Assembly: GCA_001972305.1 (NCBI GenBank)
Contig: BDDD01001584.1
Location: 123,503 to 187,502 of the forward strand
Direction of reading: 5' to 3'
Length of the DNA stretch: 64,000 nt
Source: Cephalotus follicularis
Lineage: Eukaryota; Streptophyta; Magnoliopsida; Oxalidales; Cephalotaceae
Every line of letters begins with the position of its first letter. Positions within the stretch are counted from its first letter, which is position 1. Below the pieces are notes generated by a model, which did no database searches, was not told the origin of the DNA, and worked only from the letters and a program-made list of their open reading frames with translations. Positions 21,673-33,127 of this stretch are shown in pieces. Made by a program: the position numbers and the translations under genes.

Positions 21673-24514
21673 TGAAACACCCCCGGACGGCGGGAGTCAT
21701 TACGGGTCACATTGTACAGAACCTATCATAACATATCGGATCATATGCATAACATATCTAATCAAAACATTACTTTATTAGCCAAAAACAGCCAAAAACG
21801 TGGCGGTCTTAACATAATAGAAACGTTAAAAACTTAACAATTTAGCATTTTCGGAAACATATTAAAATATACTCCAATTCCAAAATTAAAACATAAAAAC
21901 ATAATTATCAGTGTTTATGACCACTAGACATAACATGGGGATCACACTCCTAGGCATCCAAACACATAGGGTGGTCATCTCTCATCACACTTTCCCCCGC
22001 TGCTCCTGAAAACCTGCCGCATGGAAAACAAAAACACGGCTGAGCAAACCTCAGTACGGATAAGGGAAATAAACAGTAAACGATAAATTTAAAAGCAGTA
22101 AGGTTTCAACAATAACGTAACAGAAATCGTAAGTAATTAAAACAGATACATAATCGTGAAATCACATTTGTACTTTCATAAAATCCATATAACTTTCGGA
22201 ACAATTACGAAACATTTCAAAACATTATTTTCGATTCACAAATCATAAATCACAAATCATACTGAGTCACATACATATCACATAACATAAATTTGGCAAG
22301 GGAGGCGCTAATTCCACATGCCCACTAGAATTGAAGTGTACGACACTACACAAGTCAATTCCCACATACACATATCCGATCACACCTCGGATCATATATC
22401 TGATCACACCTCAGATCACATAAACTAGAATCGATTCATACGCCTCTATCATACATAGCGGATCCATAAATCCACCTCAAGGGATTTATTCATAACACTC
22501 AGAGACGCCGAAGACTAATCACACCGCTACGGAAGTGTCACGTCCCCGTGCCAGGCCCCCGACGTGCCTATGGTACGCCCCATAGGTGGGTACAATACTC
22601 AGTATTTAATCATTTAGAAAACTTTGATTTATCAAAATCAATTTAAAACAACATAAAATATGTCTTCACATAACATATCGGAAAACCGCTCACAACGGTA
22701 GCATACATTTCAAAACCCAAATCATCAACTCATTTATACTTCGCTATAAAGAGGTGATCGTTAACATATCGTATCATTTGATATCATATGCATAAAGTCG
22801 GAATCATTTAAAAATGTCAGACCAACATCATTTTTGAAACGTGTCAAAACATTATCAATTTCATAAACGAAGGAGCATAGCATAAAGCAAAACTGATTTT
22901 ATTTGATAAAACCATAAGAGTGTATCAAGGAACGAATTATCCGTACCTTATGCGCTCACAAAGTACTTACGGATATGTGATTTAAAACAACTCCACTTGA
23001 TGCACAACAATCTAAAAGAAACCCAAAACCATACATATAAGAGTCTAAGATACATTAGAAACATTAAACAGACTCATAACAGTGTTTGGAAAAGACTCGG
23101 ATCGATTCGGAGAACAAACAAAGTAAAAGAGTTGAAAACAATACATTTCTGGGCAAAACAGTTGACTATTACAGAGCACCAGCCGACTGGGGAAGCTTGG
23201 CAGTCGACTAATCACAAGGGCTAATCGACTACTCAAACTAGAATGCAGGCAGTCGACTGGTTCATAGATCCAGTCGACTACTCAACCTAAGACAGTCGAC
23301 TGTGTTCATATGGCAGACGACTGTTCATCCAATCCAGCCGACTGTCCACAAGAACAGCTGACTGTTCTGGACGACAGAACATTAGGAAACTAGACAATTC
23401 AATACAGAAATTGGTTCAAATGAATACAACATTAATCCAGTGACACAAGGACATAATTATATGACATAATATGACATTTATATGTCTCAGGAACACACAA
23501 TTGACAGGAAAACAATTGGACAGTGGCTTAGCTTCTAAGGAAGACAAGAAAGCATGCATACATATATGTGTCCAGATTTTGTCCATTATTAATTTGCAGA
23601 CTTTTAGTACCAATTTGTGACAAGTTTAGGGCATTTAAACACACTGACAGGCTTATTAACATAATGACTAAACACATAAATGTAGGAATCAAACCAAAGA
23701 AAAGTTAAGGACATAAAACTCAATTATAACATTGCAGCAAAACCATAGCAAAAAGGAACGAATTAACTGACCTGTAATGAGTACCAAGATCATGAAAACA
23801 GTAGAAGGAACACTAGCACACAGCCACAATCGGCTGCACACAGGGACAAAAGGAAACCAAAGAAAACAAAAGCAAGGACATACTTACCAAACCAAATGAA
23901 TTCAACTCATAAGAACAACTAAATGACTGAAGTTACCTCTTCAGACTTGAGGAAACAAATCCACAACAGATTACTACAGACTCACTGGCAGGATTCGGCA
24001 GTGGCTTGCAGGAAAGATGAAGGCAACATATAAAACGGCAAGAACACACACAAAAAGAAAAAGGAGACCAAATCTGCTAAAAAGGGAAGAAGAGAGGATT
24101 TCCAGGGGATTAGAAAAGGAAAGAAGAGATTTTTGCCGTGTGGAAGTATTGAGGGAGAGAGTGGATTCGGGTAAGGAGAGGAAGAAGAATAGGAAAGAAG
24201 AAGAAAATAGGAAAGAAAAGGAAAAAGGAAGAAAATAAAGAAAATTAATTAAAATAAACAAATAAATGAATTAAAAAGGATTTATAAAATAGAAATGAGT
24301 TGTTTTATTAAAATAAAATTTTGATTAAATAAAATAAAAACTCCAAACCCAACATAGCTTAACATATCCAAAATTGGACTGGTATTAGTCAGCCCAAATC
24401 ACATAAGCCCAAAACATAGGCCAACCGGACTTTTAAAAATTAAACAAAATTAAAAAGCCCGAAAACACACATAAAAGTTCGTAAAGCACATTTACGAACA
24501 TACAGGGTATTACA
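21673..24514 (-). repeat. 5' LTR of minus-strand Tekay-like element, 2.84 kb
   Basis: On the minus strand it starts TGTAATACCCTG at 24514 and ends GGTGTTTCA at 21673, next to the primer site. It contains a GA-rich leader (24035-24235), a CAGTCGACTG-type array (23160-23375), and near its end the TACTGAGGTTTGCTCAGCCG and CGGCAGGTTTTCAG blocks shared with the LTRs at 6455 and 12000. The matching 3' LTR was not recognised. Confidence 0.8.
23160..23375. repeat. CAGTCGACTG motif array, minus-strand LTR
   Basis: About eleven copies of CAGTCGACTG, CAGCCGACTG or one-base variants (TAATCGACTA, CAGACGACTG), spaced by 12-35 bases of unrelated sequence. The LTR that holds it is otherwise unlike the LTRs at 1698 and 37304, yet shares the motif. 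Confidence 0.85.
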
Positions 24515-24779
24515 TATACCAATCCATCGAAAATACTCATTTTCGTATAACTTAATTTCAATTAAGTGAAACCATTTCGCAATCCTTTTTGGAGAATATA
24601 TATTCCCATACCGTAATCATATACATATTTCTCAAAATGGAGAACATTTTAGAAATCATGTACTAGTTCAACCAACAGTTCAAATTACGATAGTATGCAA
24701 TGCAACCATATGCTCAAACGTGCGTAGAGCCTTTTCTAGAGTCGTCCCGGAGCTAAGGTTTTAAATTGAGTCAAACCAT

Positions 24780-25330
24780 ACGCGTCGACGCCTATCCTCA
24801 ATCGCGTCGATGCTTATTGCCCCAAAGCATCGAGGTTCCTTTCCAATGTCTGCGTTTGTAACAGTAGGAAATGCGTCGACGTTCTTCGTAGGTGTTGATC
24901 CCTACAAAGCCAAAACCCATGGGCGTCGATGTTCCTCACAACGCGTCGACGCTTAAGGTAGGAACCTTAAGACGTCCTCACGACATGCGTTAGACCTAAT
25001 ACGCAATAACCACAGACATCGAACTCTTCCATAGACGTCGACGTTTAAACAATACCAGGAGGTATCACTTTGTCCAGTCACCATTTCAAGGTAGAATTCA
25101 TCCTCCATCCACGCATGCAATCCCAGATACATTACTTATGGCGTAACACGCACAACAGGTTATCTATGTGTGTAACCAGATCAGCAAACCATCAACAATT
25201 CATTACATCCAAAAGTAAACAGTGCAGTCTGCAAATGTTTGAACAAGACGTCGACGTCCTCTTTAAGCGTTGATGTCTATTGCCTCAACGCATAAAGGCG
25301 TCGATGCTTACCTCGTGAGCATCGACGTTT
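24780..25330. repeat. GCGTCGACG motif clusters
   Basis: About eleven copies of GCGTCGACG or one-mismatch forms such as GCGTCGATG and GCATCGACG, in two groups within 550 bases. They are the reverse complement of the GTCGACGC words seen in the LTRs at 5107 and 6455. Confidence 0.8.
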
Positions 25331-26099
25331 AAGAGCCCATAACACTGTCTCTTTCATTCCACACACAGAACAGGGGTATTCAACCCTAATATACATGCAA
25401 TCTAACATGGCATTTGCCCAGAAATCAACATGCATCAGCAGTTTACATGTTAAACACGTTATAACATCAATCCAAGAACCATTTCAAATCACGGTAGGCA
25501 TGCAATTCATACATTTCACTAAATGACCATTCAGTATGTTTGAACTCAAAACTTGCTTGTATACAAAACCCCTACCTCTGGTTTCAAGTTAGAAACCTTG
25601 TAAGTTCACCTCTTTGTGTTCCTAAATCAGTGGCGGTTTGAGTCCCCAGTTTCGTGCACTCCAATCCTAAAGCTCTCCAAGCTTTGGTTCACCCAACAAT
25701 GGAGGAGAAAGGGTTCTCTCCTCACATTACAGTTTCTGGTTCTCTTTTCTTTAAGGTGTTTTTGGGGCAAGAGAGATAGAGTGGAGGGCATTTTTATGCT
25801 GATAATCCCTTTTCTCCCCTTCTTCCCAGGTCGTTTGCATGCATTCTGCAAGTTCCCCCTCTCTCATTTTGTTCTTTTCTCCTTTCTTTTATGCAGGTTG
25901 CATGCCCCCATCTCTCTTCTTTCCACACTTGCATGCACACGTACAAGTGTCATGCCCTGTCCCCTTCTAGTCATTGCATGCCTGGTGACAAGCCAGCATG
26001 CCCAACACATCCCTCATGCATGTAAGGGTGCCAGGAAATGTTTCCCATTTCTCTCCCCCTTGCATGTTTCCTATCTGCAGGAGAACGTGCCTGATATTT

Positions 26100-26310
26100 G
26101 TCGATACGCATCGATGTCTTCTTTAGACGTCCCCTTTTTCATACGAGGGCGTCGACGTTCTTGCCTACTTCGACGTGCATGTTCATGCACTTACGTGCCC
26201 CATTCTTCAAAAAGGCATCGACGGGTTTTATAGGCGTCGACGTGCATGCTTATGCACTTACGTGTGCCTCAGTCCCATAGGCGTCGACCTCTTTACAAAG
26301 GCATCAACGC
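26100..26310. repeat. GCGTCGACG motif cluster near LTR start
   Basis: About seven copies of GCGTCGACG-like words spaced by 15-40 bases, some followed by TGCATG (GTCGACGTGCATG). Confidence 0.75.
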
Positions 26311-26567
26311 ATTTTCCCCAAAACTGCGCCGTTTCATCCTTTTATCCCTTAATCATTTCTTCATCATTTTTCTTCCAAAATCAACACATTTAACATTTGG
26401 AAAACATCATCAAAGTCGGAGATTCCACCACTCTTATTAACTTCTCAATCATACCGCTTTGGGATTAAAAATATCACAAAGCTGGAATTTCCATCATTCT
26501 CTTTAATCGTGATAAATTCTTAAATGGAAATTAACATAACACGTTTATGAAATTTTCGGGCGTTAGA

Positions 26568-26572
26568 ATTCA
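26568..26572. repeat. Target-site duplication ATTCA, right copy
   Basis: Identical to 17181-17185; the pararetrovirus-like coding resumes directly after it. Confidence 0.7.
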
Positions 26573-26768
26573 AGAAATTGAAACATCCTCAGATGATTCT
26601 GTCCAAGAAATTAAAAATCAATTATCTGCTACAAAAATTGATCCATAAAAAACTGAGTCATTAACTTCATATTATTACAGACCAACTTATCTAGATTTAC
26701 AAATTTAAGAAAGAGGAAAATTTACTCAAGCTTCATATCAAAGTGGAACCATTTACGAATGGAACATT
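26573..26768 (+). pseudogene. Pararetrovirus-like polyprotein fossil, piece 2
   Basis: Short coding remnant with ETSSDDSVQEIKNQL and then SYYYRPTYLDL and GKFTQASYQSGTIYEWN. The last block is characteristic of the region just before the coat-protein core in the plant pararetrovirus-like polyproteins that I recall. It is cut on the right by the solo LTR at 26769. It is a broken fossil. Confidence 0.6.
26764..26768. repeat. Target-site duplication ACATT, left copy
   Basis: ACATT precedes TGTCACACCCG at 26769 and is repeated exactly at 30417-30421 after GGGTGTTACA. Confidence 0.9.
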
Positions 26769-29700
26769 TGTCACACCCGTCCCAACCAAGACGGATGTGA
26801 CCATCACGTGGCAAATCTCCTTTCAGAAACCTCCACTTGATATCTTAAACTCCATTTGAAAACTTCTTAAAACCATATAAGTTGAACTTTTCCAAGACTT
26901 GAAAATTTTTATAACTCTTAAATTTTTACGAAAATCGGGCATGCAGTATTCATTTATCGGACTATGCCCCCTGTAAAGAAAGCGCAGTTTATAAAAACAC
27001 ACTCCCGAAGGAGGAATCAACAGGTATAATTGGGCTCGGCCCTAATAAGCATGTACGGGTTAGGCTCTGTCTTAACCATTTTATCAAAGCATGAAAGCAT
27101 ATATATAAAGCTCGGCACTTTAAAACAAACCATAAGAGAAAACATTTATTTAAAAATATAAATAAATGCATAATTTAAATGTTGATGTAGTGATGTTATG
27201 CATGTGTTGAAACCCTGGCCATGTGTTGAAATCTTGGTAGCATGCCTTGCCCTCGTGGTCCGTCATCTACTGAATCCGTCTTAGCAACTGCTCACATAAT
27301 CTGAAAAGAAAGACTGTGAGGGGGTTAGTCCAAATGACTAAGTGAGTTGGGATAAGTCATTCCATGTTGCATCCATACCAACAACTGGATGCGCTGAAAG
27401 AAACATAGACCACAATATAGAAGAATCAATCAACGAAAAGAACATAGTCATGAACAAGGCTTGATAACGAAAGATAACAACACAATACTGAAACGGAAAA
27501 TACAATAACTGAAAACTGGACTATTAGCTCAAGTAAACATCTAGTCATCCGCTGAATGAAATATAATAACTGTAGACAATACTATCCAAGTATAACAAGA
27601 TCATAATGAAATCAGGGTAGAATAAAATATCAGGAATAATAAATCAAGTTATGTGCCCATAAGAAAAACATAACATCCGGGGATGCTGATACAACTATAT
27701 ATTATCCTAACTCTGTTATCACATCTGTCTCTGACATGTCTAATGGTAATACTACTCTGCTGTATCATCATCCTCACATTATCATCCTTAGATATCATCA
27801 TCCACATGCATCATCACAGCCACACATGCTACGAGTCTAATCTAATCATCATCCCAACCACACAGGCTATGGGATCTAATCTAATCGCCATCTCAGCCAC
27901 ACAGGCTACGGGATCTAAACTAATCGCCATCCCAGCCACACAGGCTACGGGATCTAATCTAATCGCCATCCCAGCCACACAGGCTATGGGATCTAATCTA
28001 CACATCATCCTATCCACACAGGCTACGAGATCTGAGCTATACATCGTATGTGACAAATCACAGAGTACCAGCATCAGAGTATAAGGTATGATATCACTGA
28101 TACATAAAGGAAAGCAGGAAGGTGACCTAGTCACCCAGAGTCAGTCAATAACAAACTCAACATAAGACATGTGGGATTCAAATCCTGATCAAATAATCAA
28201 TAACAAACACAAGGGGACATATAGAAACAAGAGACTCAAAGACAACAAAAATAAAGGAAGGGAATGTCCCACTCACTGTATCAATACTAATAACCCCCAC
28301 GGACTAGTCCCTCGATGCTCTGGATCAGCTACAAGATCCGTGTCTCACTGAATGCTGAAATCTAGCTCGACTTTCAGATTCCCCGTCATGGACTGGAAGG
28401 CCCACAACCATTGATCATATCCTTAACTCTACATGAATACACATATAAGCTACTTTATGTATCAAGATGTTGTATCAGAGTGAAACTTTTTAGATCATAA
28501 TTAAAATATCACAGTAGTCTATCATTCAAAATTCGAGTGAAATCGACAAGCTGAGCTTTAGTCTCCTTTGTAAAGTCATTACCAAACGAGTTTTCTGCAA
28601 AAGTAAAGTTAATAACCTTTTTACAATTTTTAAAGATCCAATAGAGATGAAACTTTGGAAAAGGTATTTATTCCTACCCAAGAGTCTACCACAGAAAAAT
28701 AAACTCAAACTGATGACCGGAGCTATGAGCTACTTCGAAAATTTAAGGTTTGAACTATTTTTTTTTGGCCAAAACCATATCCGTTTGACACAAAACTTTC
28801 ATGAATGGCTTTAAACATATCTAGGAGGTTTTGTTTCAAAAATAAATTCAAACAGATAAGCAGAGCTATAAGCTCCTTTGTAAAATCACCGTTTCAAAAT
28901 GATTTTCGCGTAACTTCGGACTTTTCGGTCCAAAGCAAGTTTATTTCGTACGAAAATTTACAGGCAATATTGAAACCTATCCTCAGGTCTACCATTAAAA
29001 TTTCAAGTCAATCGGACCACTCTAGGTCCAAAAAGTGACTAAAACGTCATTTCGGCGACATGGCGGCTAAACTTGCTGATATCAACTAATAACTCAATTC
29101 AACCGTTCTAGTGAAGTGATTTTTAGTACACATAAACTAGAAATGTATAAAAAACATTATTTCTCAAAATTAAGTTGATATGACGGTTAGATAACAAGAT
29201 ATAGCAAAGGAAACAAGACGGTACAAATCTGCCGCAACAGAAATTTTATGCTTGACCCAGCCACAAAAATAAATTATTTGATAATAATCCGCTCATCCAA
29301 TCGAATTCAAATTTTATGGACAGTAACTAGACTCATGGAGGACTAACATGTAACAATTTCAGCACAAAACAACGGTTAAAACGTAATATATGGTCAAAAC
29401 ACAGAACTAAAAAGTTGCTGGAAATTGTGAACGAAAATTCTAAACCAGACATTTAAATCCTAAAATTGGCATAGATTCTTAAATCAAATGTAGCTTAAAT
29501 TCGACACAGTAGTACTAGACATATAAAAGCATAACATATCAAAATATCAAGGAAATCTAACTGTGGAATCAAAAGTAGTAGTTCGAATATAACTGAAAAT
29601 AATCGAGAAGGAAATTACTCTTGATTGGTGGGTTGCCATGATTGCTTTGGGCTGAAATTGGTGGCAGCTTGGTGAGAAATGACTGCTGCTTGGGGGGAAA

Positions 29701-30416
29701 ATGGCAACTACTTGGTGTAGTGAAGAGTAGACCTATCAGTGGTGGTTGTTATTGATGTTGTTGTTGTTGGATGAAAGGAGAGGCTGCCTTGGTGATGCTA
29801 CCGTGATCTTTGGTGGAGGAGGGTGCAACTGTTAAGGTAATAAAGCCTGGCCAATGGAAGGATGGTGGGGCTGTGACTTGAAGAAGAGAGGAGACATAGT
29901 GGTTGTATGCCCATGACTTGAGTTTTAGGTGGTAGAGGTTTTGTTGGCTGCAAGAATGGAGAAGGAGATGCCGTTTTTTTCACTTCCTTTGTAAGCCTTG
30001 GATGAGTCTAGAATGTTGGAGAAATAAGGAGCAATGGGCCAGCTGATTAGGAGAAGAAATGTAAGCATTTTTGGTCCAAAACATGGTAAAATCGGCTACA
30101 ATACAAAGAAGAGAAGTTCGGTATGTTTTGGGCTGAATTTTTACAAGTCTTTAACATTATTTGGGCCTTTAAGAAACATGGATTCAACTAATTACCAAAA
30201 AAAATGGAGAATTGAGCCTTATGACAAAGAAAACTCATATCAATTAGCCCCAAATACATGCTAAATTCCACCACATGAAAAATTAAAGTCTTTGTGCCTT
30301 AATCCATAAGTAACACTTACCCGCACTTGTTAATTTGCCTATAACGAAAAATTCATAACTTAATTTAACAACCCCCTAATGCACTTTAGTATTCTAACTG
30401 GAACACGGGTGTTACA
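26769..30416 (-). mobile_element. Solo LTR, 3.65 kb
   Basis: TGTCACACCCG...CGGGTGTTACA with a perfect ACATT duplication and no internal region. On the minus strand it starts TGTAACACCCGTG and ends ACGGGTGTGACA. It contains a 39-bp minisatellite (27836-28045) and, near its end, the TCACTTAGTCATTTGGACTAACCCCC block (complement of 27318-27346) with a CTTTTCAG acceptor-like site. The last 400 bp resemble the ends of the long-LTR family at 37809 and 47336. A solo LTR arises by recombination between the two LTRs of a full element. A second, partial copy in the other direction lies at 33128-35945. Confidence 0.88.
27836..28045. repeat. 39-bp minisatellite
   Basis: About five to six units of 39 bp containing ATCGCCATCCCAGCCACACAG and GGCTACGGGATCTAAT. 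As 39 is divisible by three and the units lack stops in one frame on each strand, both strands show spurious repeat proteins here. The same array with about seven units is at 35165-35440. Confidence 0.9.
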
Positions 30417-30421
30417 ACATT
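30417..30421. repeat. Target-site duplication ACATT, right copy
   Basis: Identical to 26764-26768. Confidence 0.9.
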
Positions 30422-30724
30422 GATGGTATGAATGAGTATCATATTGTTAACAAATTACAAGAAATGACCATGGTAAGTAATGCCCAGAAGATTAGAAATA
30501 ATTCAAATAAAACTGTTGCAAATCTTTTAATTGCCGGTTTCACTGGACAGTTAAAACATTGGTGGGACAATGTTCTTACTACGCAACAACAAACAGAAAT
30601 TTTAGAAGCCATTCAAGTCAACGAATTAAAAGAACCAATTCTTGATAATAATAATGAACCCATTGAAGATGCAGTATCAACAATAATTTACAATATTACC
30701 CAATATTTCATAGGAGATCCCACT
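30422..30724 (+). pseudogene. Pararetrovirus-like polyprotein fossil, piece 3 (coat-protein core)
   Basis: Open coding with MNEYHIVNKLQEMTMVSNAQ, IAGFTGQLKHWWDNVLT and a DAVSTIIYNITQYFIGDP end. The GFTGQLKxWWDN block is the most recognisable part of this coat-protein-like domain in plant pararetrovirus-like polyproteins. It continues, in order and strand, pieces 1 and 2. It is interrupted at 30724 by the next LTR-type sequence. No further piece is seen in the window. Confidence 0.65.
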
Positions 30725-31680
30725 TGACACGCCCCGTTCCCGAGCACCCCTGCCCGAGGACGGCCGTGCCAGGTGGAAGGATCCCCCACCTGGATCCCTA
30801 ACCAAAACCCCAACAAACAAAGGCTAACGCTAAGGCCAGGGCAGGCATTAAAACACGCTACCGAGGAGAGCCATGCTCCCCAGGCCAAATGCACCTAAGG
30901 CATATAACTAAGAAATATGCCCAGGCACAAGAAAACGACAACATTTAACATAAGCCAAGCCTGGGATCAACACAAGGGCCCGGGGACAAACTCCAAGCAT
31001 GGGACAACTACCCGAGGTCCCCACCAACACTCAACTTACACTAAGGGGATGGAATCTTACCCTGGCCTAGCACCCATGGGATCCATCAGGGCTTACCTGA
31101 CAAAACACCTCCAGGGATTGAGCTGGTCCGAGGTCGGGAGGACGGGCAAAGCTAAGGAAAACTTCTTACTCTCAATTCACGCCTACGAGCATGCCCGGGG
31201 ACAAACACCCGGGGAAGCCACCAGACCTCAGCTTAGGGTCAACCAACCCGAGCTGCGAAGTCAACCTAAGGATCGACTAACCATGAACATAGCTACCGCT
31301 CCCCCGGCATCTCAGCAGAGGTGCCACGCACAAAGGCCCCGAGGAGAAACACTGAAGTTTCACCAAGGCCAGGGCTGGAGAGACCTGCTCCTCTGCCTAG
31401 GGTCAAACAACCCCCGAACTCACATGTCGTCCCTACACTCCAAACACTTAGCATAAACAATGCCAGGGCTGGGAAAACAACTCATAACAACAAAGTATAT
31501 AAAACAACAATGAATTATAAATGGTCCCAGGCAAAATGCCAAGAACCCCACAACATCCAAAATCATATACATGTTTACAAAAGAAGGTTTCACAAAACAT
31601 AAACAACAACAGGTCTATACAAAAACCCCATGAATGTCCCCAAATGCATGAAGGTGCCCGTGGTGGAGGAGCCATCCTAA
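30725..31680 (-). repeat. GC-rich LTR-like segment, minus strand
   Basis: TGACACGCCCCGTTCCCG at 30725 looks like the complement of an LTR end (CGGGAACGGGGCGTGTCA). The segment is clearly more GC-rich than its surroundings and lies downstream, on the minus strand, of a pol remnant, as expected of a 3' LTR. No clear LTR start or target duplication was found. The open frame 30917-31456 has no recognisable domain and is probably a chance frame. Confidence 0.45.
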
Positions 31681-33127
31681 GGTGCTGCGTCAGGTGTCTA
31701 CCTCTATCAGATCTCACTCGCAAAGAAGCCAACACTGCTCCACTGTCCTCAACAGACAGCTCTACCCTCAAAGATCTCAACTGTTCCAACATCGGCAAGT
31801 AAACCAACCGTACATGAGCCAAGGAAGCGGAGGACTTCCTGCTCAACGCATTAGCAACCTTGTTGGCCTTACTGGGATGATACTCGATGGTACAATCATA
31901 ATCCTTGATGAGCTCGATCCATCTCCTCTGCCTCATGTTCAAATGTGGTTGAGAAGACAAATACTTCTAACTCTAGTGGTCAGTAAAGATCTGGCAGACC
32001 TCACCATACAAATAATGATGCCATATCTTCAAAGCAAACACGACCGTTGCTAACTCCAAGTCGTGCGTAGGGTAGTTGAGCTCATGAACCTTCAACTGCC
32101 GAGAAGCATAAGCAATAACCTTCCCTTCTTGCATAAACACACAACCAAGACCATGCAAAGAAGCAGCACTGTAAACCACAAAACCAACCCCCGGAGAAGG
32201 AAGAGTCAACACCAGAGCTGATGTCAACCTATCCTTCATCGTCTGGAAGATCTTCTCACAGTCCTCTGACCATATGAACTTCACATCTTTCCTAGTCAAC
32301 TTTGACAGAGGAGCCGCTATTGCCGAGAATCCCTCCACGAATCTTCAGTAATAGCCAGCAAGTCCAAGGAAACTGCGCACCTCAGGCACACTCTTGGGTC
32401 TTTCCCAGGCCAACACGGCTTCAACCTTCCTCGGGTCCACTTCAACACCTTGGCCCGAGATCACATGGCCCAAAAACACAACCTTGTCCAACCAAAACTC
32501 ACACTTACTGAGCTTAGCATACAACTCATGGTTCCTCAAAGTCTGTAAAACAATCGTCAGGTGTTCCTCGTGCTCAGCCATACTCGACGAGTATACCATT
32601 ACATCGTCTATGAATACCACTACAAAGGTGTCCAAGAAGGGTTGGAACACTCGATTCATCAAATCCATGAAAGCGGCCGATGCATTGGTTAAACCAAACG
32701 ACATAACTGAGAACTCATAGAGACCATAACGAGATCTAAAGGTTGTCTTCGGAACATCCTCTTCCTTCACCTTCAACTGGTGATATCAAGACCGAAGATC
32801 TATCTTAGAGAACACACAGGTGTCTCGCAACTGATCAAACAAGTCATCTATCCTCGGCAACGGGTGCTGTTATGCACAGTGACCTTGTTGAGTTGCCTAT
32901 AATAGATACACAAGCGCATAGCTCCATCCTTCTTCCTCACGAACAGGATCGGAGCACCCATGGAGAACTACTAGGTCGAATAAATCCTTTATCCAACAAG
33001 TCTTCCAACTGTACCTTTAGCTCTTTCAACTCTACAAGTGCCATACGGTAAGGAGAAAGGGATATAGGAGCCGCACTAGGGATCAACTCAAGGTCAAAGT
33101 CTATTTCCCTATCCAGAGGAGGACCTG
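31681..33127 (-). pseudogene. Ty3/gypsy pol fossil (RT and RNase H), minus strand
   Basis: On the minus strand: the RT start with [18 protein letters not shown] and [11 protein letters not shown], palm [14 protein letters not shown], thumb [16 protein letters not shown] and [12 protein letters not shown], then RNase H ([54 protein letters not shown]). It is a chromovirus-like Ty3/gypsy, different from the copy at 17766-21503. It is a broken fossil with about four breaks. Upstream of 33127 the sequence changes abruptly to an LTR fragment in the opposite direction. Confidence 0.85.

Larger units (their letters stand above)
17186..26567 (-). mobile_element. Composite minus-strand LTR insertion, 9.4 kb
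   Basis: Everything between the two ATTCA copies reads on the minus strand: an LTR with GTCGACGC motifs (24515-26567), a long LTR (21673-24514), gag, pol, then a short-type LTR piece (17186-17765). The two outer ends are not copies of the same LTR, so the block is best read as one inserted element that later took a second one, with recombination. It is a broken fossil composite lying in the pararetrovirus-like sequence. Confidence 0.6.
24515..26567 (-). repeat. LTR piece with GCGTCGACG motif clusters
   Basis: On the minus strand it starts near 26567 with CTAACGCCCGAAAATTTC, an LTR-like start. It contains motif clusters at 26100-26300, 25245-25330, 25035-25050 and 24780-24980, a GCATGCAAGGGGGAGAG leader region (26030-26070) and a splice-donor-like CAGAGGTAGGGG at about 25569-25580 (complement). 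Its layout parallels the LTR that starts at 5107. It stops where the 2.84-kb LTR starts at 24514. The open frames at 25616-26280 on the plus strand are chance frames in the LTR. Confidence 0.6.

Noticed and set aside
25616-26233. 205-codon open frame as a host gene
   Set aside because: It lies antisense in an LTR piece with motif clusters, has no known domain, and codes low-complexity Cys/Leu/Phe-rich sequence.
27683-28084. Repeat protein gene
   Set aside because: It is the 39-bp minisatellite read through; the opposite strand is equally open and the other LTR copy shows the same.
30917-31456. 179-codon GC-rich open frame as a gene
   Set aside because: It lies in an LTR-like segment next to a pol remnant; no domain or signal is recognised.
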